Below are positions 26,277 to 36,025 of a stretch of 52,007 bases of DNA, piece after piece. Each line of letters begins with the position of its first letter. Position 1 is the stretch's first letter. The translations under genes and the position numbers were made by a program. The DNA comes from Paracoccaceae bacterium (GTDB taxonomy: Bacteria > Pseudomonadota > Alphaproteobacteria > Rhodobacterales > Rhodobacteraceae): NCBI GenBank assembly GCA_024636555.1, contig JAGXGW010000065.1, positions 1 to 52,007 on the forward strand, read 5' to 3'. Below the pieces are notes generated by a model. The model worked only from the letters and a program-made list of their open reading frames with translations, had not been told where the DNA came from and ran no database searches.

Positions 26277-26962
26277 TCGGCAAGCTGACAGGGCGCATTG
26301 ATTACCGCGCCGAGGACCACCTGCTGATCGACGTGGGCGGGGTGGGCTATCTTGTCTATTGCTCGGATCGCACTTTGGCCGCGTTGCCGGGGCCGGGGAA
26401 TGTGGTCGCGCTTTATACCGATCTGGTGGTGCGCGAGGATCTGATGCAGTTGTTCGGCTTTCCCACGCTGCTGGAAAAGGAATGGCACCGCCTTCTGATG
26501 GGCGTGCAGGGGGTGGGCGCGAAGGCAGCGCTGGCCATTCTGGGCGCTTTGGGGGCGGAAGGTGTCAGCCGCGCGATCATGCTGGGCGATATGAACGCGA
26601 TCAAGGCGGCACGCGGGATCGGCCCGAAAACCGCGCAACGCGTGGTGATCGAGTTGAAGGACAAGGCCCCCGCCGTCATGGCGATGGGTGGCACGTTGTC
26701 TGCGGCGATGGGCGCGGTGCCCGCCACGGCGCAGGAAGGCGAGGTGATCGACACAGCGCCCGCGCCGCGCAAGGTGGCCGCCCCGGCAGCACCATCGGGG
26801 AGTGCGGCGGCGCAATCGGATGCCTTGTCGGCGCTGACCAATCTGGGCTATTCCCCCGGTGACGCGGCAGGCGCTGTCGCCCGCGCCGCGATGGATGCAC
26901 CCGAGGCCGATGCTGCCGCCCTGATCCGCGCCGCGCTCAAGGCGCTGGCCCCGAAAGGGTAA
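26273..26962 (+). CDS. ruvA: Holliday junction DNA-binding protein RuvA
   Basis: RuvA binds four-way junctions as a tetramer and loads the RuvB motor. The 229-residue product shows the OB domain ([30 protein letters not shown]), two helix-hairpin-helix motifs ([20 protein letters not shown] near 76 and [19 protein letters not shown] near 110) and the C-terminal RuvB-contacting domain ([17 protein letters not shown] near 182), joined by an Ala/Pro-rich linker of about 50 residues. It is slightly longer than the Escherichia coli protein because of that linker. Confidence 0.96.
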   Translation: MIGKLTGRIDYRAEDHLLIDVGGVGYLVYCSDRTLAALPGPGNVVALYTDLVVREDLMQLFGFPTLLEKEWHRLLMGVQGVGAKAALAILGALGAEGVSRAIMLGDMNAIKAARGIGPKTAQRVVIELKDKAPAVMAMGGTLSAAMGAVPATAQEGEVIDTAPAPRKVAAPAAPSGSAAAQSDALSALTNLGYSPGDAAGAVARAAMDAPEADAAALIRAALKALAPKG

Positions 26963-26965
26963 CAG

Positions 26966-27985
26966 ATGACACAATCCGACCCGATCCTTGATCCGGCCAA
27001 ACAACCCGAGGATTTTGACCGCGCGCTGCGCCCGCAGGGGCTGGACGAGTTCATCGGGCAGGCCGAGGCGCGCGCCAACCTGCGCGTCTTCATCCAGTCC
27101 GCCCGCCAGCGCGGCGAGGCGATGGACCACACGCTGTTCCACGGCCCGCCCGGCTTGGGCAAGACCACGCTGGCGCAGATCATGGCCCGCGAATTGGGGG
27201 TGGGGTTCCGCATGACCTCTGGCCCGGTGCTGGCCAAGGCAGGCGATCTGGCGGCGATCCTGACCAATCTGGAAGCGCGCGACGTGCTGTTCATCGACGA
27301 GATCCACCGCCTCAACCCGGCGGTGGAGGAGGTGCTGTATCCGGCATTGGAGGATTTCCAGCTTGATCTGGTGATCGGTGAGGGGCCTGCCGCGCGTACC
27401 GTGCGGATCGAGTTGCAGCCCTTCACGCTGGTGGGTGCGACCACGCGGATGGGCCTGCTCACCACGCCGCTGCGCGACCGTTTCGGCATTCCCACACGGT
27501 TGGTCTTTTACACGGATGCGGAGCTTTACGAGATCGTCATCCGCAATGCCCGCCTGTTGGGTGCCCCTGCCGAGGAAGGGGGTGCTATGGAGATTGCGCG
27601 GCGCTCGCGCGGGACACCGCGCATCGCGGGGCGTTTGCTGCGCCGCGTCGTGGATTTCGCGCTGATCGAAGGCAATGGCCGCGTGACGCGCGAAATCGCC
27701 GATTACGCGCTGACACGGCTGGGCGTGGACCATCTGGGGCTGGACGGGGCGGACCGGCGCTATCTGACCCTGATCGCCGAGAATTATCAGGGCGGTCCCG
27801 TCGGGATCGAGACGCTGTCGGCAGCCCTGTCCGAGAGCCGTGATGCGCTGGAAGAGGTGATCGAGCCGTACCTGCTGCAACAGGGGTTGATCCAGCGCAC
27901 ACCACGGGGCCGGATGCTGGCGCAGAAAGCATGGACCCATCTGGGTCTGGACGCGCCCAGACGCGACGCCGATCTGTTCGGCTGA
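26966..27985 (+). CDS. ruvB: Holliday junction branch-migration ATPase RuvB
   Basis: AAA+ motor that drives branch migration with RuvA. The 339-residue product has Walker [10 protein letters not shown] at residues 60-68, Walker [10 protein letters not shown] near 110, the sensor region [19 protein letters not shown] near 154 and the winged-helix DNA-binding domain at the C terminus ([16 protein letters not shown]). It begins four bases after ruvA. A divergent copy of the dispersed element follows. Confidence 0.97.
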   Translation: MTQSDPILDPAKQPEDFDRALRPQGLDEFIGQAEARANLRVFIQSARQRGEAMDHTLFHGPPGLGKTTLAQIMARELGVGFRMTSGPVLAKAGDLAAILTNLEARDVLFIDEIHRLNPAVEEVLYPALEDFQLDLVIGEGPAARTVRIELQPFTLVGATTRMGLLTTPLRDRFGIPTRLVFYTDAELYEIVIRNARLLGAPAEEGGAMEIARRSRGTPRIAGRLLRRVVDFALIEGNGRVTREIADYALTRLGVDHLGLDGADRRYLTLIAENYQGGPVGIETLSAALSESRDALEEVIEPYLLQQGLIQRTPRGRMLAQKAWTHLGLDAPRRDADLFG

Positions 27986-27996
27986 GCCCGGATGAT

Positions 27997-28018
27997 GAGT
28001 ATTTGCAGAACAATGAAG
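27997..28018 (+). repeat. Dispersed element, divergent copy e
   Basis: GAGTATTTGCAGAACAATGAAG resembles the element found at 13657 in layout (xATATTTGCAG, then a purine-rich tail with GAAG), but with several changes. It lies between ruvB and the next gene, overlapping the ribosome binding region of that gene. Confidence 0.4.
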
Positions 28019-28032
28019 GGAAGGGGCACGGC

Positions 28033-28671
28033 ATGGCAGAGGCGGGGCTGACACCCGAGGCGATCACGGCCTTGTTTACACGCAGCGACGGCAGCTATGC
28101 CTTTGCGCGCTGGGGCAGGCCAATCGCGCCCGTTGTGTTCGGGGTCGAGGATGACACGCTCAAGGTGATCAAGGGCGCGCTGGAGGCGGTTGTCACGCTG
28201 GCCGGGCACGAGATGGCCGAAACCGATCCCGAACTTGGCGCCAACCTGATGGTGTTTTTCTGCCGCGACTGGTCCGAACTGGTGCAAGTGCCCAATCTGG
28301 ACCGTCTGGTGCCTGATCTGGGGCCGTTGGTGGCGCGATTGGAGGCGGCAGAGGCCAACCAGTACCGGATTTTCCGCTTTGACGCAGGCGGCGGGATCAA
28401 GGCCAGTTTCGTGTTTTTGCGGATGGATACGCATCTACAGGCGGTCAGTGCCGATGTGCTTGCCCTGAGCCAGGTGGTGCAGACGATCCTGCTGTGGTCC
28501 GACCTTGCGTTCCGCGACCGTGCGCCCTTGGCCATCGTCGACGGGCACACCATCCTGCGGCCCGACATCGCGGGGCTGATCCGCGCGGCCTATGATCCGG
28601 TGCTGCCCGCAGTGGCCAGCGACCCCGCCCATGCGTTGCGGCTGTTCGCACGGTTGCAAAAGCCGCAATAA
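28033..28671 (+). CDS. Conserved protein of unknown function between ruvB and ybgC
   Basis: I recognise no named domain. The 212-residue product (MAEAGLTPEAITALFTRSDG) looks soluble, mixed alpha/beta, with no signal peptide or membrane helix. Notable stretches are FARWGRPIAPVVFGVEDDTL (residues 24-43), LMVFFCRDWSELVQVPNLD near 71 and RIFRFDAGGGIKASFVFLRM near 111. The ATG at 28033 has gaaggga upstream. It lies 48 bases after ruvB, so probably belongs to the ruv transcript. Its reserved place between ruv and tol genes suggests a conserved alphaproteobacterial protein, but no function can be inferred. Confidence 0.82.
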   Translation: MAEAGLTPEAITALFTRSDGSYAFARWGRPIAPVVFGVEDDTLKVIKGALEAVVTLAGHEMAETDPELGANLMVFFCRDWSELVQVPNLDRLVPDLGPLVARLEAAEANQYRIFRFDAGGGIKASFVFLRMDTHLQAVSADVLALSQVVQTILLWSDLAFRDRAPLAIVDGHTILRPDIAGLIRAAYDPVLPAVASDPAHALRLFARLQKPQ

Positions 28672-28911
28672 AGCGAATGCGGGGGCTGCGCGCGGATTTG
28701 CGGGATCGGACGTGCCTCGACAATGGGCGCCGGGGGCGAGGATGTACTCTTCGGGTCAACTGCTCCGGTATCACGTTTCAGGTTGGTGTTTGACAAGCCG
28801 TCGTCGCGCGTATTTCCGGGCCTCCGGCTTCATCCCGCGTCTTGACGGTTGCAGCCAGTCCCGAATGCGGCCAAAACTGCGCCTGTCCATTCCCCTGCGA
28901 GAGTCAGCGCG
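28672..28911. other. Intergenic region ahead of the tol locus
   Basis: About 240 bases without a gene. It should contain the ybgC/tol promoter; ttgaca-like tttgacaag occurs at 28787-28795 but a matching -10 is not obvious. I see no repeat or hairpin of note. Confidence 0.3.
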
Positions 28912-29298
28912 ATGCCCCATATCCTGCCGGTCCGTGTCTATTACGAGGATACCGATATGGCGGGGATCGTCTATTACGCCAATTACCTGCGCTATATCGA
29001 GCGTGGCCGAAGTGACTGGGTCCGGGGCCTCGGCATCGACCAGAATGCCATGAAGGCGCAGGGGCTGGTTTTTGCCGTCCGCCGTGTCGAGGCGGATTAC
29101 CTCCTGCCTGCGCGGCTCGATGACGAACTGGTCGTCGAGACGGAGGTGGTGCAGGTCACAGGCGCAAGGCTGGTCATGGATCAGGTCGTCCGGCGCGGCA
29201 AGGACAGGCTTTTCCATGCGGTTGTGACCGTGGTTGTGATCAACGAGACGGGACAACCGGCACGCATGCCAGCGAATATTCGCCAGATGTTGCACTGA
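28912..29298 (+). CDS. ybgC: Tol-Pal-associated acyl-CoA thioesterase YbgC
   Basis: A 128-residue hotdog-fold thioesterase of the 4-hydroxybenzoyl-CoA type, conserved at the head of tol loci. The catalytic pattern is VYYEDTDMAGIVYYANYLRYIERGR (residues 8-32), with the Asp in the DTDMAG segment. The product begins MPHILPVRV at the ATG at 28912. In other bacteria YbgC acts on acyl-CoA or acyl-ACP and interacts with lipid synthesis. A gap of about 100 bases separates it from tolQ. Confidence 0.93.
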   Translation: MPHILPVRVYYEDTDMAGIVYYANYLRYIERGRSDWVRGLGIDQNAMKAQGLVFAVRRVEADYLLPARLDDELVVETEVVQVTGARLVMDQVVRRGKDRLFHAVVTVVVINETGQPARMPANIRQMLH

Positions 29299-29397
29299 TG
29301 TGATCGAATGACGCAGATGTGTTGGCGTTTCCCTTTCAAATAAGGTAATTTGCCTGCCAAATGGACCGCGAAGGCGGCCGACACAAAGAGCAGGCAT

Positions 29398-30093
29398 ATG
29401 GAAACCGAAATTATCACACATGCCGCTTCGGCGGAGTATACCATGTGGGCTTTGTTTGCCCGCGCAACGATTGTCGTTAAGCTTGTTATGCTTAGCCTTA
29501 TTCTGGCATCCTTCTGGGCCTGGGCTGTCATCATCCAGAAGACCTTGCAGTATCGCAAGGCGCGTGCCGAGTCCGAGGCATTCGATCAATCCTTCTGGTC
29601 TGGAGAGCCGCTGGACGAGTTGTTCGAGCAGGTCGGCCCAGAGCCTTCGGGATCATCCGAGAAAGTGTTTGCCGCCGGCATGATGGAATGGCGGCGCAGC
29701 CATCGCAATGACGGCGGGCTGATCGCGGGCGCCACCGCGCGGATTGACCGCAGCATGGATGTCGCCATCTCGAAAGAGGCGGAAAAGCTGCAATCGGGGC
29801 TGACCATTCTGGCCACCATCGGTTCTGCCTCGCCGTTTGTCGGCCTGTTCGGAACGGTCTGGGGGATCATGAACGCCTTTATCGAGATCGCCGAGCAGCA
29901 GAATACCAGCCTTGCCGTTGTCGCCCCCGGTATTGCCGAGGCGCTTCTTGCCACGGGCCTTGGCCTGTTGGCCGCGATCCCGGCCGTGATCTTCTACAAC
30001 AAGCTGAGCGCGGATGCGGATCATATCATCGGAGGCTACGGTGCCTTTGCCGATGAATTCGCCACCATCCTCAGCCGCCAGTTGGATAGCTGA
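29398..30093 (+). CDS. tolQ: Tol-Pal motor subunit TolQ
   Basis: Inner-membrane proton-channel subunit of the Tol-Pal system (MotA/ExbB family). The 231-residue product has three membrane segments: about residues 23-43 (ATIVVKLVMLSLILASFWAW), about 137-160 (TILATIGSASPFVGLFGTVWG) and about 178-200 (VAPGIAEALLATGLGLLAAIP). The latter two carry the pore-lining small residues and threonines. I start it at the ATG at 29398; the frame upstream is not conserved. It is followed by tolR after three bases. Confidence 0.95.
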   Translation: METEIITHAASAEYTMWALFARATIVVKLVMLSLILASFWAWAVIIQKTLQYRKARAESEAFDQSFWSGEPLDELFEQVGPEPSGSSEKVFAAGMMEWRRSHRNDGGLIAGATARIDRSMDVAISKEAEKLQSGLTILATIGSASPFVGLFGTVWGIMNAFIEIAEQQNTSLAVVAPGIAEALLATGLGLLAAIPAVIFYNKLSADADHIIGGYGAFADEFATILSRQLDS

Positions 30094-30096
30094 GCG

Positions 30097-30603
30097 ATGG
30101 GTGCGGGCGTAGTCAGCAACGGTGGTGGAAATGGCGGCGGCGGTGGAGGTCGGCGCGGACGGCGGCGCGGCGGTAACCGTCGTCCGATGTCGGAAATCAA
30201 CATCACGCCCTTTGTGGATGTGATGCTGGTGCTTTTGATCATCTTCATGGTCGCGGCCCCGCTGATGACCGTGGGTGTGCCGGTGGAACTGCCGCGCACG
30301 GCGGCAACATCGCTGCCTGCCGAGCAGGAAGAGCCGCTGAGCATCACGATGACAGCGGATGGGCTGGTCATGATCCAGACCACCGAGGTGCCGCTGGGCG
30401 AGCTTGTGCCGCGTTTGCAGGCCATCGCGGGGGAGCGTGCGGGGAACCGTGTGTTCCTGCGTGCCGATGGCGCGGTCTCTTATGCTGAGGTGGTGACGGT
30501 CATGGGCGCGCTCAACCGTGGCGGATTCTCCAATATCGGTCTGGTGACCGATCTGGGCGGTCCGGCGCTGGACGGCAGCCAGCCCGCCGGTCAAGCCGAC
30601 TGA
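30097..30603 (+). CDS. tolR: Tol-Pal motor subunit TolR
   Basis: ExbD/TolR protein, partner of TolQ. The 168-residue product has an unusual glycine/arginine-rich N terminus (NGGGNGGGGGGRRGRRRGG, residues 8-26), then MSEINITPFVDVMLVLLIIFMV with the conserved proton-carrying Asp in the membrane segment, and a periplasmic domain (PVELPRTAAT ... to the end). The glycine-rich cytoplasmic extension is longer than in Escherichia coli. It is cotranscribed with tolQ and tolA. Confidence 0.94.
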   Translation: MGAGVVSNGGGNGGGGGGRRGRRRGGNRRPMSEINITPFVDVMLVLLIIFMVAAPLMTVGVPVELPRTAATSLPAEQEEPLSITMTADGLVMIQTTEVPLGELVPRLQAIAGERAGNRVFLRADGAVSYAEVVTVMGALNRGGFSNIGLVTDLGGPALDGSQPAGQAD

Positions 30604-30611
30604 GGGGCGCT

Positions 30612-31787
30612 GTGGTAAGGATCGGCTATTATATCTCCGGAGCCGGGCATATCGCCTTGATTCTGTGGGTCTTGTTCGGGGGCGCGTTCTCGTCGACGCG
30701 CGACCCGATCGAGATCACGGAGGTATCGGTCATTTCAGGGGCCGAGTTCGATGCCTTGATGCAGGGGGTGCAATCGCCCGATGCGGCCACGGATGTGGCC
30801 ATGCCTGTGCCACCCGCGGAAGACGAGGTCGCGCCAGCGCCCGAAAGCCAGCCCGATGCGCCGCCGCCGCCGCCCGCCGAGCCGCAGGTGACGCAGACAC
30901 CGCCCCCCGATGCGGCCCCGCAGGCGGCAGAAGCCTTGCCGCCCGTACCCGCCGAGGTGACGGACGAGGCCCCCGAGATGGCCCCGCCGCCGGAGGAAAC
31001 CGCCGTGCTGGCCCCGGACGTGTCGGACCGTCCGGTGCCGCGTCCGGCGGAGCGCGTGGCCCCCGAGGCGGTTGCAGCGCCCGAGCCTGATACGCAGGTG
31101 GCCGATACCGTGACCGAGGAGGTTGTGCCGGACGAGGCGGCCGAGACACCGCAGGAGCAGGCGGAATCCGGCGCCCCCGAAGAGGCGACGACCCAGATCG
31201 TGACCGAGGCGATGCAGACCCCCTCTGCCGCGCCGACATCGTCGATCCGCCCGCAACAGCGCCCCGCGCGCCCGACGCCAGCGCCGACACCTGCGCCGAC
31301 ACCGGAGGCCGTGGCTGAAACACCGCCCGAGCAGCCGTCCCAGCAGGCCGCGCAGGAGCCGACCCCGCCTGCGCCATCCACTGCGGATGCGGTCAATGAT
31401 GCGCTGCGTCAGGCGCTGACGGCGGACCAGACACCCAGCGCGGCACCCTCGGGCCAGAGCGGGCCGCCGATGACATCCGGCGAGCGCGATGCCTTGCGTG
31501 TCGCGGTGCAGCAATGCTGGAATGTCGGATCACTTTCGTCTGATGCGCTGCGCACAACGGTTGTCGTGGCCGTGTCGATGTCCGAAGATGGCCATCCGCA
31601 AGGCGAGACGTTGCGGATGCTCAGTTATGAGGGCGGTTCCGCGGAATCGGCGCGGCAGGCGTTCGAATCCGCCCGCCGCGCGATCATCCGGTGCGGGGCG
31701 AACGGTTTCAACCTGCCGCGCGACAAATACGCCCAATGGCGTGATATCGAAATGACGTTCAATCCCGAGAACATGAGGATCAAATGA
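30612..31787 (+). CDS. tolA: Cell envelope protein TolA
   Basis: TolA spans the periplasm and links the TolQR motor to Pal/TolB. The 391-residue product (GTG start) has one N-terminal membrane segment (about residues 9-27, [16 protein letters not shown]), a long middle region of about 230 residues dominated by Pro, Ala and Glu (e.g. [20 protein letters not shown]) and a C-terminal TolA domain starting near 290 ([19 protein letters not shown] ... [14 protein letters not shown]). The middle is Pro-rich rather than the Ala/Lys coiled helix known in enterobacteria, as is usual in alphaproteobacteria. It overlaps tolB by four bases. Confidence 0.92.
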   Translation: MVRIGYYISGAGHIALILWVLFGGAFSSTRDPIEITEVSVISGAEFDALMQGVQSPDAATDVAMPVPPAEDEVAPAPESQPDAPPPPPAEPQVTQTPPPDAAPQAAEALPPVPAEVTDEAPEMAPPPEETAVLAPDVSDRPVPRPAERVAPEAVAAPEPDTQVADTVTEEVVPDEAAETPQEQAESGAPEEATTQIVTEAMQTPSAAPTSSIRPQQRPARPTPAPTPAPTPEAVAETPPEQPSQQAAQEPTPPAPSTADAVNDALRQALTADQTPSAAPSGQSGPPMTSGERDALRVAVQQCWNVGSLSSDALRTTVVVAVSMSEDGHPQGETLRMLSYEGGSAESARQAFESARRAIIRCGANGFNLPRDKYAQWRDIEMTFNPENMRIK

Positions 31788-33115
31788 TGAAACGACTGTT
31801 GACCTTGCTGGCGGCCTTGCTCGTCTTTGCTGTGCCGGCCTCAAAAGCCGTGGCACAGTCCGGCCCTCTGAGAATCGAGATTACCGAAGGTGTGATCGAG
31901 CCTTTGCCCTTTGCCAATCCGGCCTTCGTGGCGGAAAACGCCGCCGCGACCGAACTGGCGCGCAACCTCTCGCGCGTTGTTTCCGAGGATCTGATCGGCA
32001 CAGGCTTGTTCCGGGAGATCCCGTCCTCGGCCTTTATCAGCCAGATCACCAGCTTCAACAGCCCGGTGCAGTTCTCTGACTGGCGTGCGATCAACGCACA
32101 GGCGCTGATTTCCGGTGCGGTCAGTGTGGGCAGCGACGGATCGGTTTTTGTCAAGTTCCGTCTCTATGATGTATTTGCAGGGCAGGAACTGGGCGACGGG
32201 TTGCAGTTCAACGGCACACAGGCCGGATGGCGGCGCATGGCGCATAAGGTGGCCGATGCCGTCTATAGCCGGATCACCGGCGAGGGCGGCTATTTCGACA
32301 GCCGCGTGGTCTATGTCGCCGAGAGCGGCCCCAAGGATGACCGCCGCAAGCGGCTGGCGATCATGGATTATGACGGCGCGAATGTGCAGTTCCTGACCGA
32401 CAGCAATGCCATCGTGCTGGCACCGCGTTTTTCGCCCACGGGGGACCGTATCCTTTATACCAGCTACGAATCCGGCTTTCCGCGCATCTACGTGATGGAT
32501 GTGGCCTCGGTCGGGCGGCGCGCCTTGCCGACGCTGGAGGGCGATATGAGCTTTGCGCCGCGCTTTGCGCCGGACGGCAATACGGTGGTCTATTCGCTGA
32601 CCACGGGTGGCAATACGGACATCTACCGGATGGATATCAATTCCGGCAATGCCACACGCCTGACCTCGACCCCGTCGATCGAGACCGCGCCGAGCTTCAG
32701 CCCCGATGGCAGCCGCATCGTGTTCGAGAGCGACCGCAGCGGCACACAGCAGCTTTATATCATGAGCGCGCAGGGCGGCGAGCCGCAACGAATCAGTTTC
32801 GGGCAGGGCCGCTACGGTACGCCGGTCTGGTCGCCGCGTGGTGACCTGATTGCCTTCACCAAGCAGTCCAAGGGCCGCTTTCACATTGGTGTGATGCGCA
32901 CGGACGGCGCGGAGGAGCGGTTGCTGACAGCCTCTTTTCTCGACGAGGGTCCGACTTGGGCACCCAACGGACGTGTGATCATGTTCACCCGTGAATCCCA
33001 AGGCGAGACGGGCACGGCATCGTTGTATTCCGTCGATATTTCGGGCCGCAACCTCAAGCGCATCCCGACCGAGGGCGGCGCGTCCGACCCGGCATGGTCG
33101 CCGTTGCAACGCTAG
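31784..33115 (+). CDS. tolB: Tol-Pal periplasmic protein TolB
   Basis: TolB is a periplasmic beta-propeller that binds Pal. The 443-residue product has a Sec signal ([20 protein letters not shown], cleavage probably after AVA), an N-terminal alpha/beta domain (to about 160) and propeller repeats from about 170 with repeated [12 protein letters not shown] / [12 protein letters not shown] / [12 protein letters not shown] blades. The start overlaps the tolA stop (ATGA). Length is normal. Confidence 0.95.
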   Translation: MMKRLLTLLAALLVFAVPASKAVAQSGPLRIEITEGVIEPLPFANPAFVAENAAATELARNLSRVVSEDLIGTGLFREIPSSAFISQITSFNSPVQFSDWRAINAQALISGAVSVGSDGSVFVKFRLYDVFAGQELGDGLQFNGTQAGWRRMAHKVADAVYSRITGEGGYFDSRVVYVAESGPKDDRRKRLAIMDYDGANVQFLTDSNAIVLAPRFSPTGDRILYTSYESGFPRIYVMDVASVGRRALPTLEGDMSFAPRFAPDGNTVVYSLTTGGNTDIYRMDINSGNATRLTSTPSIETAPSFSPDGSRIVFESDRSGTQQLYIMSAQGGEPQRISFGQGRYGTPVWSPRGDLIAFTKQSKGRFHIGVMRTDGAEERLLTASFLDEGPTWAPNGRVIMFTRESQGETGTASLYSVDISGRNLKRIPTEGGASDPAWSPLQR

Positions 33116-33227
33116 CTGAATAACGGCACAGCGCGCGGAGAGATTCCCTCATCCGCGCAACTGTGATAGACGACCAAAGACAGACAGGCATATTCTGATG
33201 ACACATAACATGAACGGGGCATCCTCC

Positions 33228-33752
33228 ATGAACTTCACCGCGCGTAGCTTTCTTCTGGTTTCGGTTCTGGCGCTGGCCGCCTGTACCAACCCCGACCGTT
33301 TCGACAGTGCCAATGGTGCTGGCGGTGCGGGTGGCGTTGGCGGGACAGGCGGCATCGGCGCGCCCGGAAGCGCCAGCGATCCCCGCTCGCCAGCCTATTT
33401 CCAGCAGACCATCGGAGACCGTGTGCTGTTCGTCGTCGACCAGTCCTCGATCACGCCGCAGTACCAGAGCGTTCTGGACGGACAGGCGCAGTGGCTGATG
33501 ACCAATACCGATTACGTCGCCATCATTGAAGGCCATGCGGACGAGCAGGGCACGCGCGAATACAACCTTGCACTGGGCGCGCGTCGCGCCAATGCGGTGC
33601 AGGAATATCTGATCTCGCGCGGTGTGGCCCCCAGCCGCCTGCGGGTGATCAGCTATGGTAAGGAGCGCCCGATCGAGCTTTGCAGCGACGAGGCCTGCTA
33701 TTCCCAGAACCGCCGCGCCGTGACGATCATCTCGGCCGGTCTGTCCAGCTGA
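33228..33752 (+). CDS. pal: Peptidoglycan-associated lipoprotein Pal
   Basis: Outer-membrane lipoprotein that anchors the envelope to peptidoglycan. The 174-residue product has a lipoprotein signal MNFTARSFLLVSVLALAAC with lipobox LAAC (Cys19), a short glycine-rich linker (GAGGAGGVGGTGGIG) and an OmpA-like domain from about 55. Peptidoglycan-contact residues occur in EGHADEQGTREYNLALGARRA (near 102) and the terminal NRRAVTIIS. I take the ATG at 33228 over the upstream 33198 because it yields the proper signal peptide. Confidence 0.95.
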   Translation: MNFTARSFLLVSVLALAACTNPDRFDSANGAGGAGGVGGTGGIGAPGSASDPRSPAYFQQTIGDRVLFVVDQSSITPQYQSVLDGQAQWLMTNTDYVAIIEGHADEQGTREYNLALGARRANAVQEYLISRGVAPSRLRVISYGKERPIELCSDEACYSQNRRAVTIISAGLSS

Positions 33753-33765
33753 TCGGAGCACAAAG

Positions 33766-34698
33766 ATGATGCAGTTTGCTGCACACACCTTTACCGGGGC
33801 GCGCCTCGGCCCGGCCTTGCGGCGCGTCCTCGGTCAGGGGCGCGTCACGGCTGTGGTGCTGTCGCTTGTGGCGGGGCTTGCCCTGCCGCAGGGGGCAGCC
33901 GCACAGGACGGGCAGACGCTGGCGGATATCCGTCAGGAAATGTCGGTGCTCTACGTCGAGGTGCAACGCCTGCGCCGCGAACTGTCCACCACTGGCGCGC
34001 CGGGTGTCACCGTTCCCGGTGGCAGTGTGCTCGACCGTGTCAATGTGATGGAAACCGAGTTGCAGCGCCTCACCCGCAAGAGCGAGGAACTGGAATTCCG
34101 CATCAATTCCATCGTGACCGATGGCACCAACCGCCTTGGCGATCTGGAATTCCGCCTGTGCGAGCTGGAAACGAATTGCGACATCTCCCAACTGGGCAAC
34201 GCCTCGACGCTGGGTGGCGGCGCGGCTCCTGCCACGACAGGCGCGATCCCGTCGCTCTTCCCGCCGCCCGCACAGCAGAACGGCAGCGACTCCTCAACTC
34301 CGACAACAGAACTTGCCATCGGCGAGCGTGCAGACTTCGAGCGGGCGTCGGAGGCGCTCGCAAGCGGTGACTTTCGCAGTGCCGCGGACCTCTTTGCGAC
34401 CTTTAATGAGACCTACCCGGGCGGACCGCTGAGTGCCGAGGCCGATCTCAAGCGCGGGCAGGCTCTGGCGCAGCTTGACGATATACGCGGTGCCGCGCGC
34501 GCCTATCTGTCGGCCTTCACCAATGACCAGACCGGCCCGAACGCACCCGAAGCCCTCTACCGGCTGGGCGATGCATTGGGCCGTCTAGGGCAGACACAGG
34601 AAGCCTGCACCACCCTGCAGGAAGTGGGGATGCGTTTCCCGCAATCCGGCAGCGTGAGTTCGGCGCAGGAGGCCCGCGCGCGTCTGGGCTGCCAGTGA
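33766..34698 (+). CDS. cpoB: Cell division coordinator CpoB (YbgF)
   Basis: Periplasmic TPR protein that links Tol-Pal to peptidoglycan synthesis at division. The 310-residue product has a late hydrophobic signal (VTAVVLSLVAGLALPQGAAA, residues 27-46) after an arginine-rich start, a coiled coil at about 50-115 (VLYVEVQRLRRELS ... ELQRLTRKSEELEFRIN) and TPR-like repeats from about 190 (ERADFERASEALASGDFRSAADLFATF ... PEALYRLGDALGRLGQTQEAC). The N terminus may be too long; a later start would shorten the n-region. It overlaps tilS by four bases. Confidence 0.9.
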   Translation: MMQFAAHTFTGARLGPALRRVLGQGRVTAVVLSLVAGLALPQGAAAQDGQTLADIRQEMSVLYVEVQRLRRELSTTGAPGVTVPGGSVLDRVNVMETELQRLTRKSEELEFRINSIVTDGTNRLGDLEFRLCELETNCDISQLGNASTLGGGAAPATTGAIPSLFPPPAQQNGSDSSTPTTELAIGERADFERASEALASGDFRSAADLFATFNETYPGGPLSAEADLKRGQALAQLDDIRGAARAYLSAFTNDQTGPNAPEALYRLGDALGRLGQTQEACTTLQEVGMRFPQSGSVSSAQEARARLGCQ

Positions 34699-35945
34699 CG
34701 CAAACCGCCACACGATCGCCTTGCCCGGCGCGCCTTGCGGTCACCGAGGCGCTGCAGGCGCGGGTCGCGGTGGGAATTGCGGTATCTGGCGGCAGCGATT
34801 CGATGGCATTGTTGCATCTGGCAGGGCTGGCCGCTTCGGAAACCGCATGCCGTATCGCGGCGGTCACCGTGGACCACGACCTGCGCGACGGGAGCGCGGC
34901 GGAAGCCGCAAGGGTCGCGGCCTATTGCGACGCGCAAGGGATTTCACACACCACACTGGTCTGGCAGCACGGGGCATTGCGCGGCAACCTTCAGGCGACG
35001 GCCCGCGCCGCGCGCTACGCGCTGATGGCTGACTGGGCGCGGGCGCAGGGGCTGGATGCCGTGCTTTTGGGCCATACGCAGGACGATCAGGCCGAGACCT
35101 TCCTGATGCGTCTGGGGCGCGAGGCCGGGCTGGACGGGTTGACAGGCATGGCCGCGCGGTTTTCCCGCGACGGCATGGCGTGGCACCGCCCCCTGCTGGG
35201 TGTGCGCCGCGACTCCCTGCGTGACCATCTGCGTGCCGCCGGGCTGGGCTGGAGCGACGACCCGTCAAACGAGGATGCGCGGTTCGACCGGATCAAGGCG
35301 CGCGAGGCTTTGGCGGCGCTGGCCCCCTTGGGGATAGAGGCCGCGGGTCTGTCGCGGGTGATGGCGCAGCTTGACGATGCGCGCAACGCCCTGCGCCATC
35401 TGGTGGGCGATGTGGCGCGGGCAACGATCCGGCAGGAGCAGGGTGACCTGATCCTCGACTGGGCGGCGCTGTCCACATACCCTGCCGAGGTGACGCGGCG
35501 CTGTCTGGTGGAGGCGCTGGTCTGGATGTCGGGTGCGGCTTATCCGCCACGCCGCGAGGAGGTGGCGCAACTGATGCAGGCCATGACGCAGGACGGGCAG
35601 CGGACCCTGTCGGGCTGTGTGCTGCGGCGGGCAGGGCGCTTTGTGCGGCTCTCGCGCGAGGCGCAGGCCGTGCAGGGACAGGTCAGCGCCACGGATGCAG
35701 TCTGGGACGGTCGCTGGCAGTGCGAGGGACCGCATGACGCAGCGCTGCATGTCGGTTTGCTGGGCGACGCCGGTCTGCGCCAGTGCCCGGACTGGCGCGA
35801 GACCGGACTGCCGCGTTCGACGCTTCTGGCCTCACCCGCGATCTGGGCGGGCGAGACGCTGGTGGCTGCCCCCTTGGCGGGGCTGGGGCAGGGATGGACA
35901 GCGCGGATTGTCGCGGATTTCCACGACAGGCAGGTTTCGCATTGA
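34695..35945 (+). CDS. tilS: tRNA(Ile)-lysidine synthetase
   Basis: TilS converts C34 of the AUA-reading tRNA-Ile to lysidine using ATP. The 416-residue product has the PP-loop signature GIAVSGGSDSMALLHL at residues 27-42, VTVDHDLRDGSAAEA near 57 and VLLGHTQDDQAETFLMRLGREAG near 118, then RPLLGVRRDSLRDHL near 158. It begins with GTG at 34695 inside the end of cpoB. This is the usual tol-tilS-ftsH order. Confidence 0.93.
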   Translation: MTQTATRSPCPARLAVTEALQARVAVGIAVSGGSDSMALLHLAGLAASETACRIAAVTVDHDLRDGSAAEAARVAAYCDAQGISHTTLVWQHGALRGNLQATARAARYALMADWARAQGLDAVLLGHTQDDQAETFLMRLGREAGLDGLTGMAARFSRDGMAWHRPLLGVRRDSLRDHLRAAGLGWSDDPSNEDARFDRIKAREALAALAPLGIEAAGLSRVMAQLDDARNALRHLVGDVARATIRQEQGDLILDWAALSTYPAEVTRRCLVEALVWMSGAAYPPRREEVAQLMQAMTQDGQRTLSGCVLRRAGRFVRLSREAQAVQGQVSATDAVWDGRWQCEGPHDAALHVGLLGDAGLRQCPDWRETGLPRSTLLASPAIWAGETLVAAPLAGLGQGWTARIVADFHDRQVSH

Positions 35946-36025
35946 AGTAAACCATTTGTTGCCTATTTTAGGGTAAAGTCCTGAGGCAGTATGCCAATGG
36001 CGATCTAATTTATGGGAGACATGCC

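Noticed and set aside
31265..31320. Short tandem repeats in tolA
   Set aside because: They encode the [11 protein letters not shown] part of the proline-rich spacer, an ordinary low-complexity protein feature.
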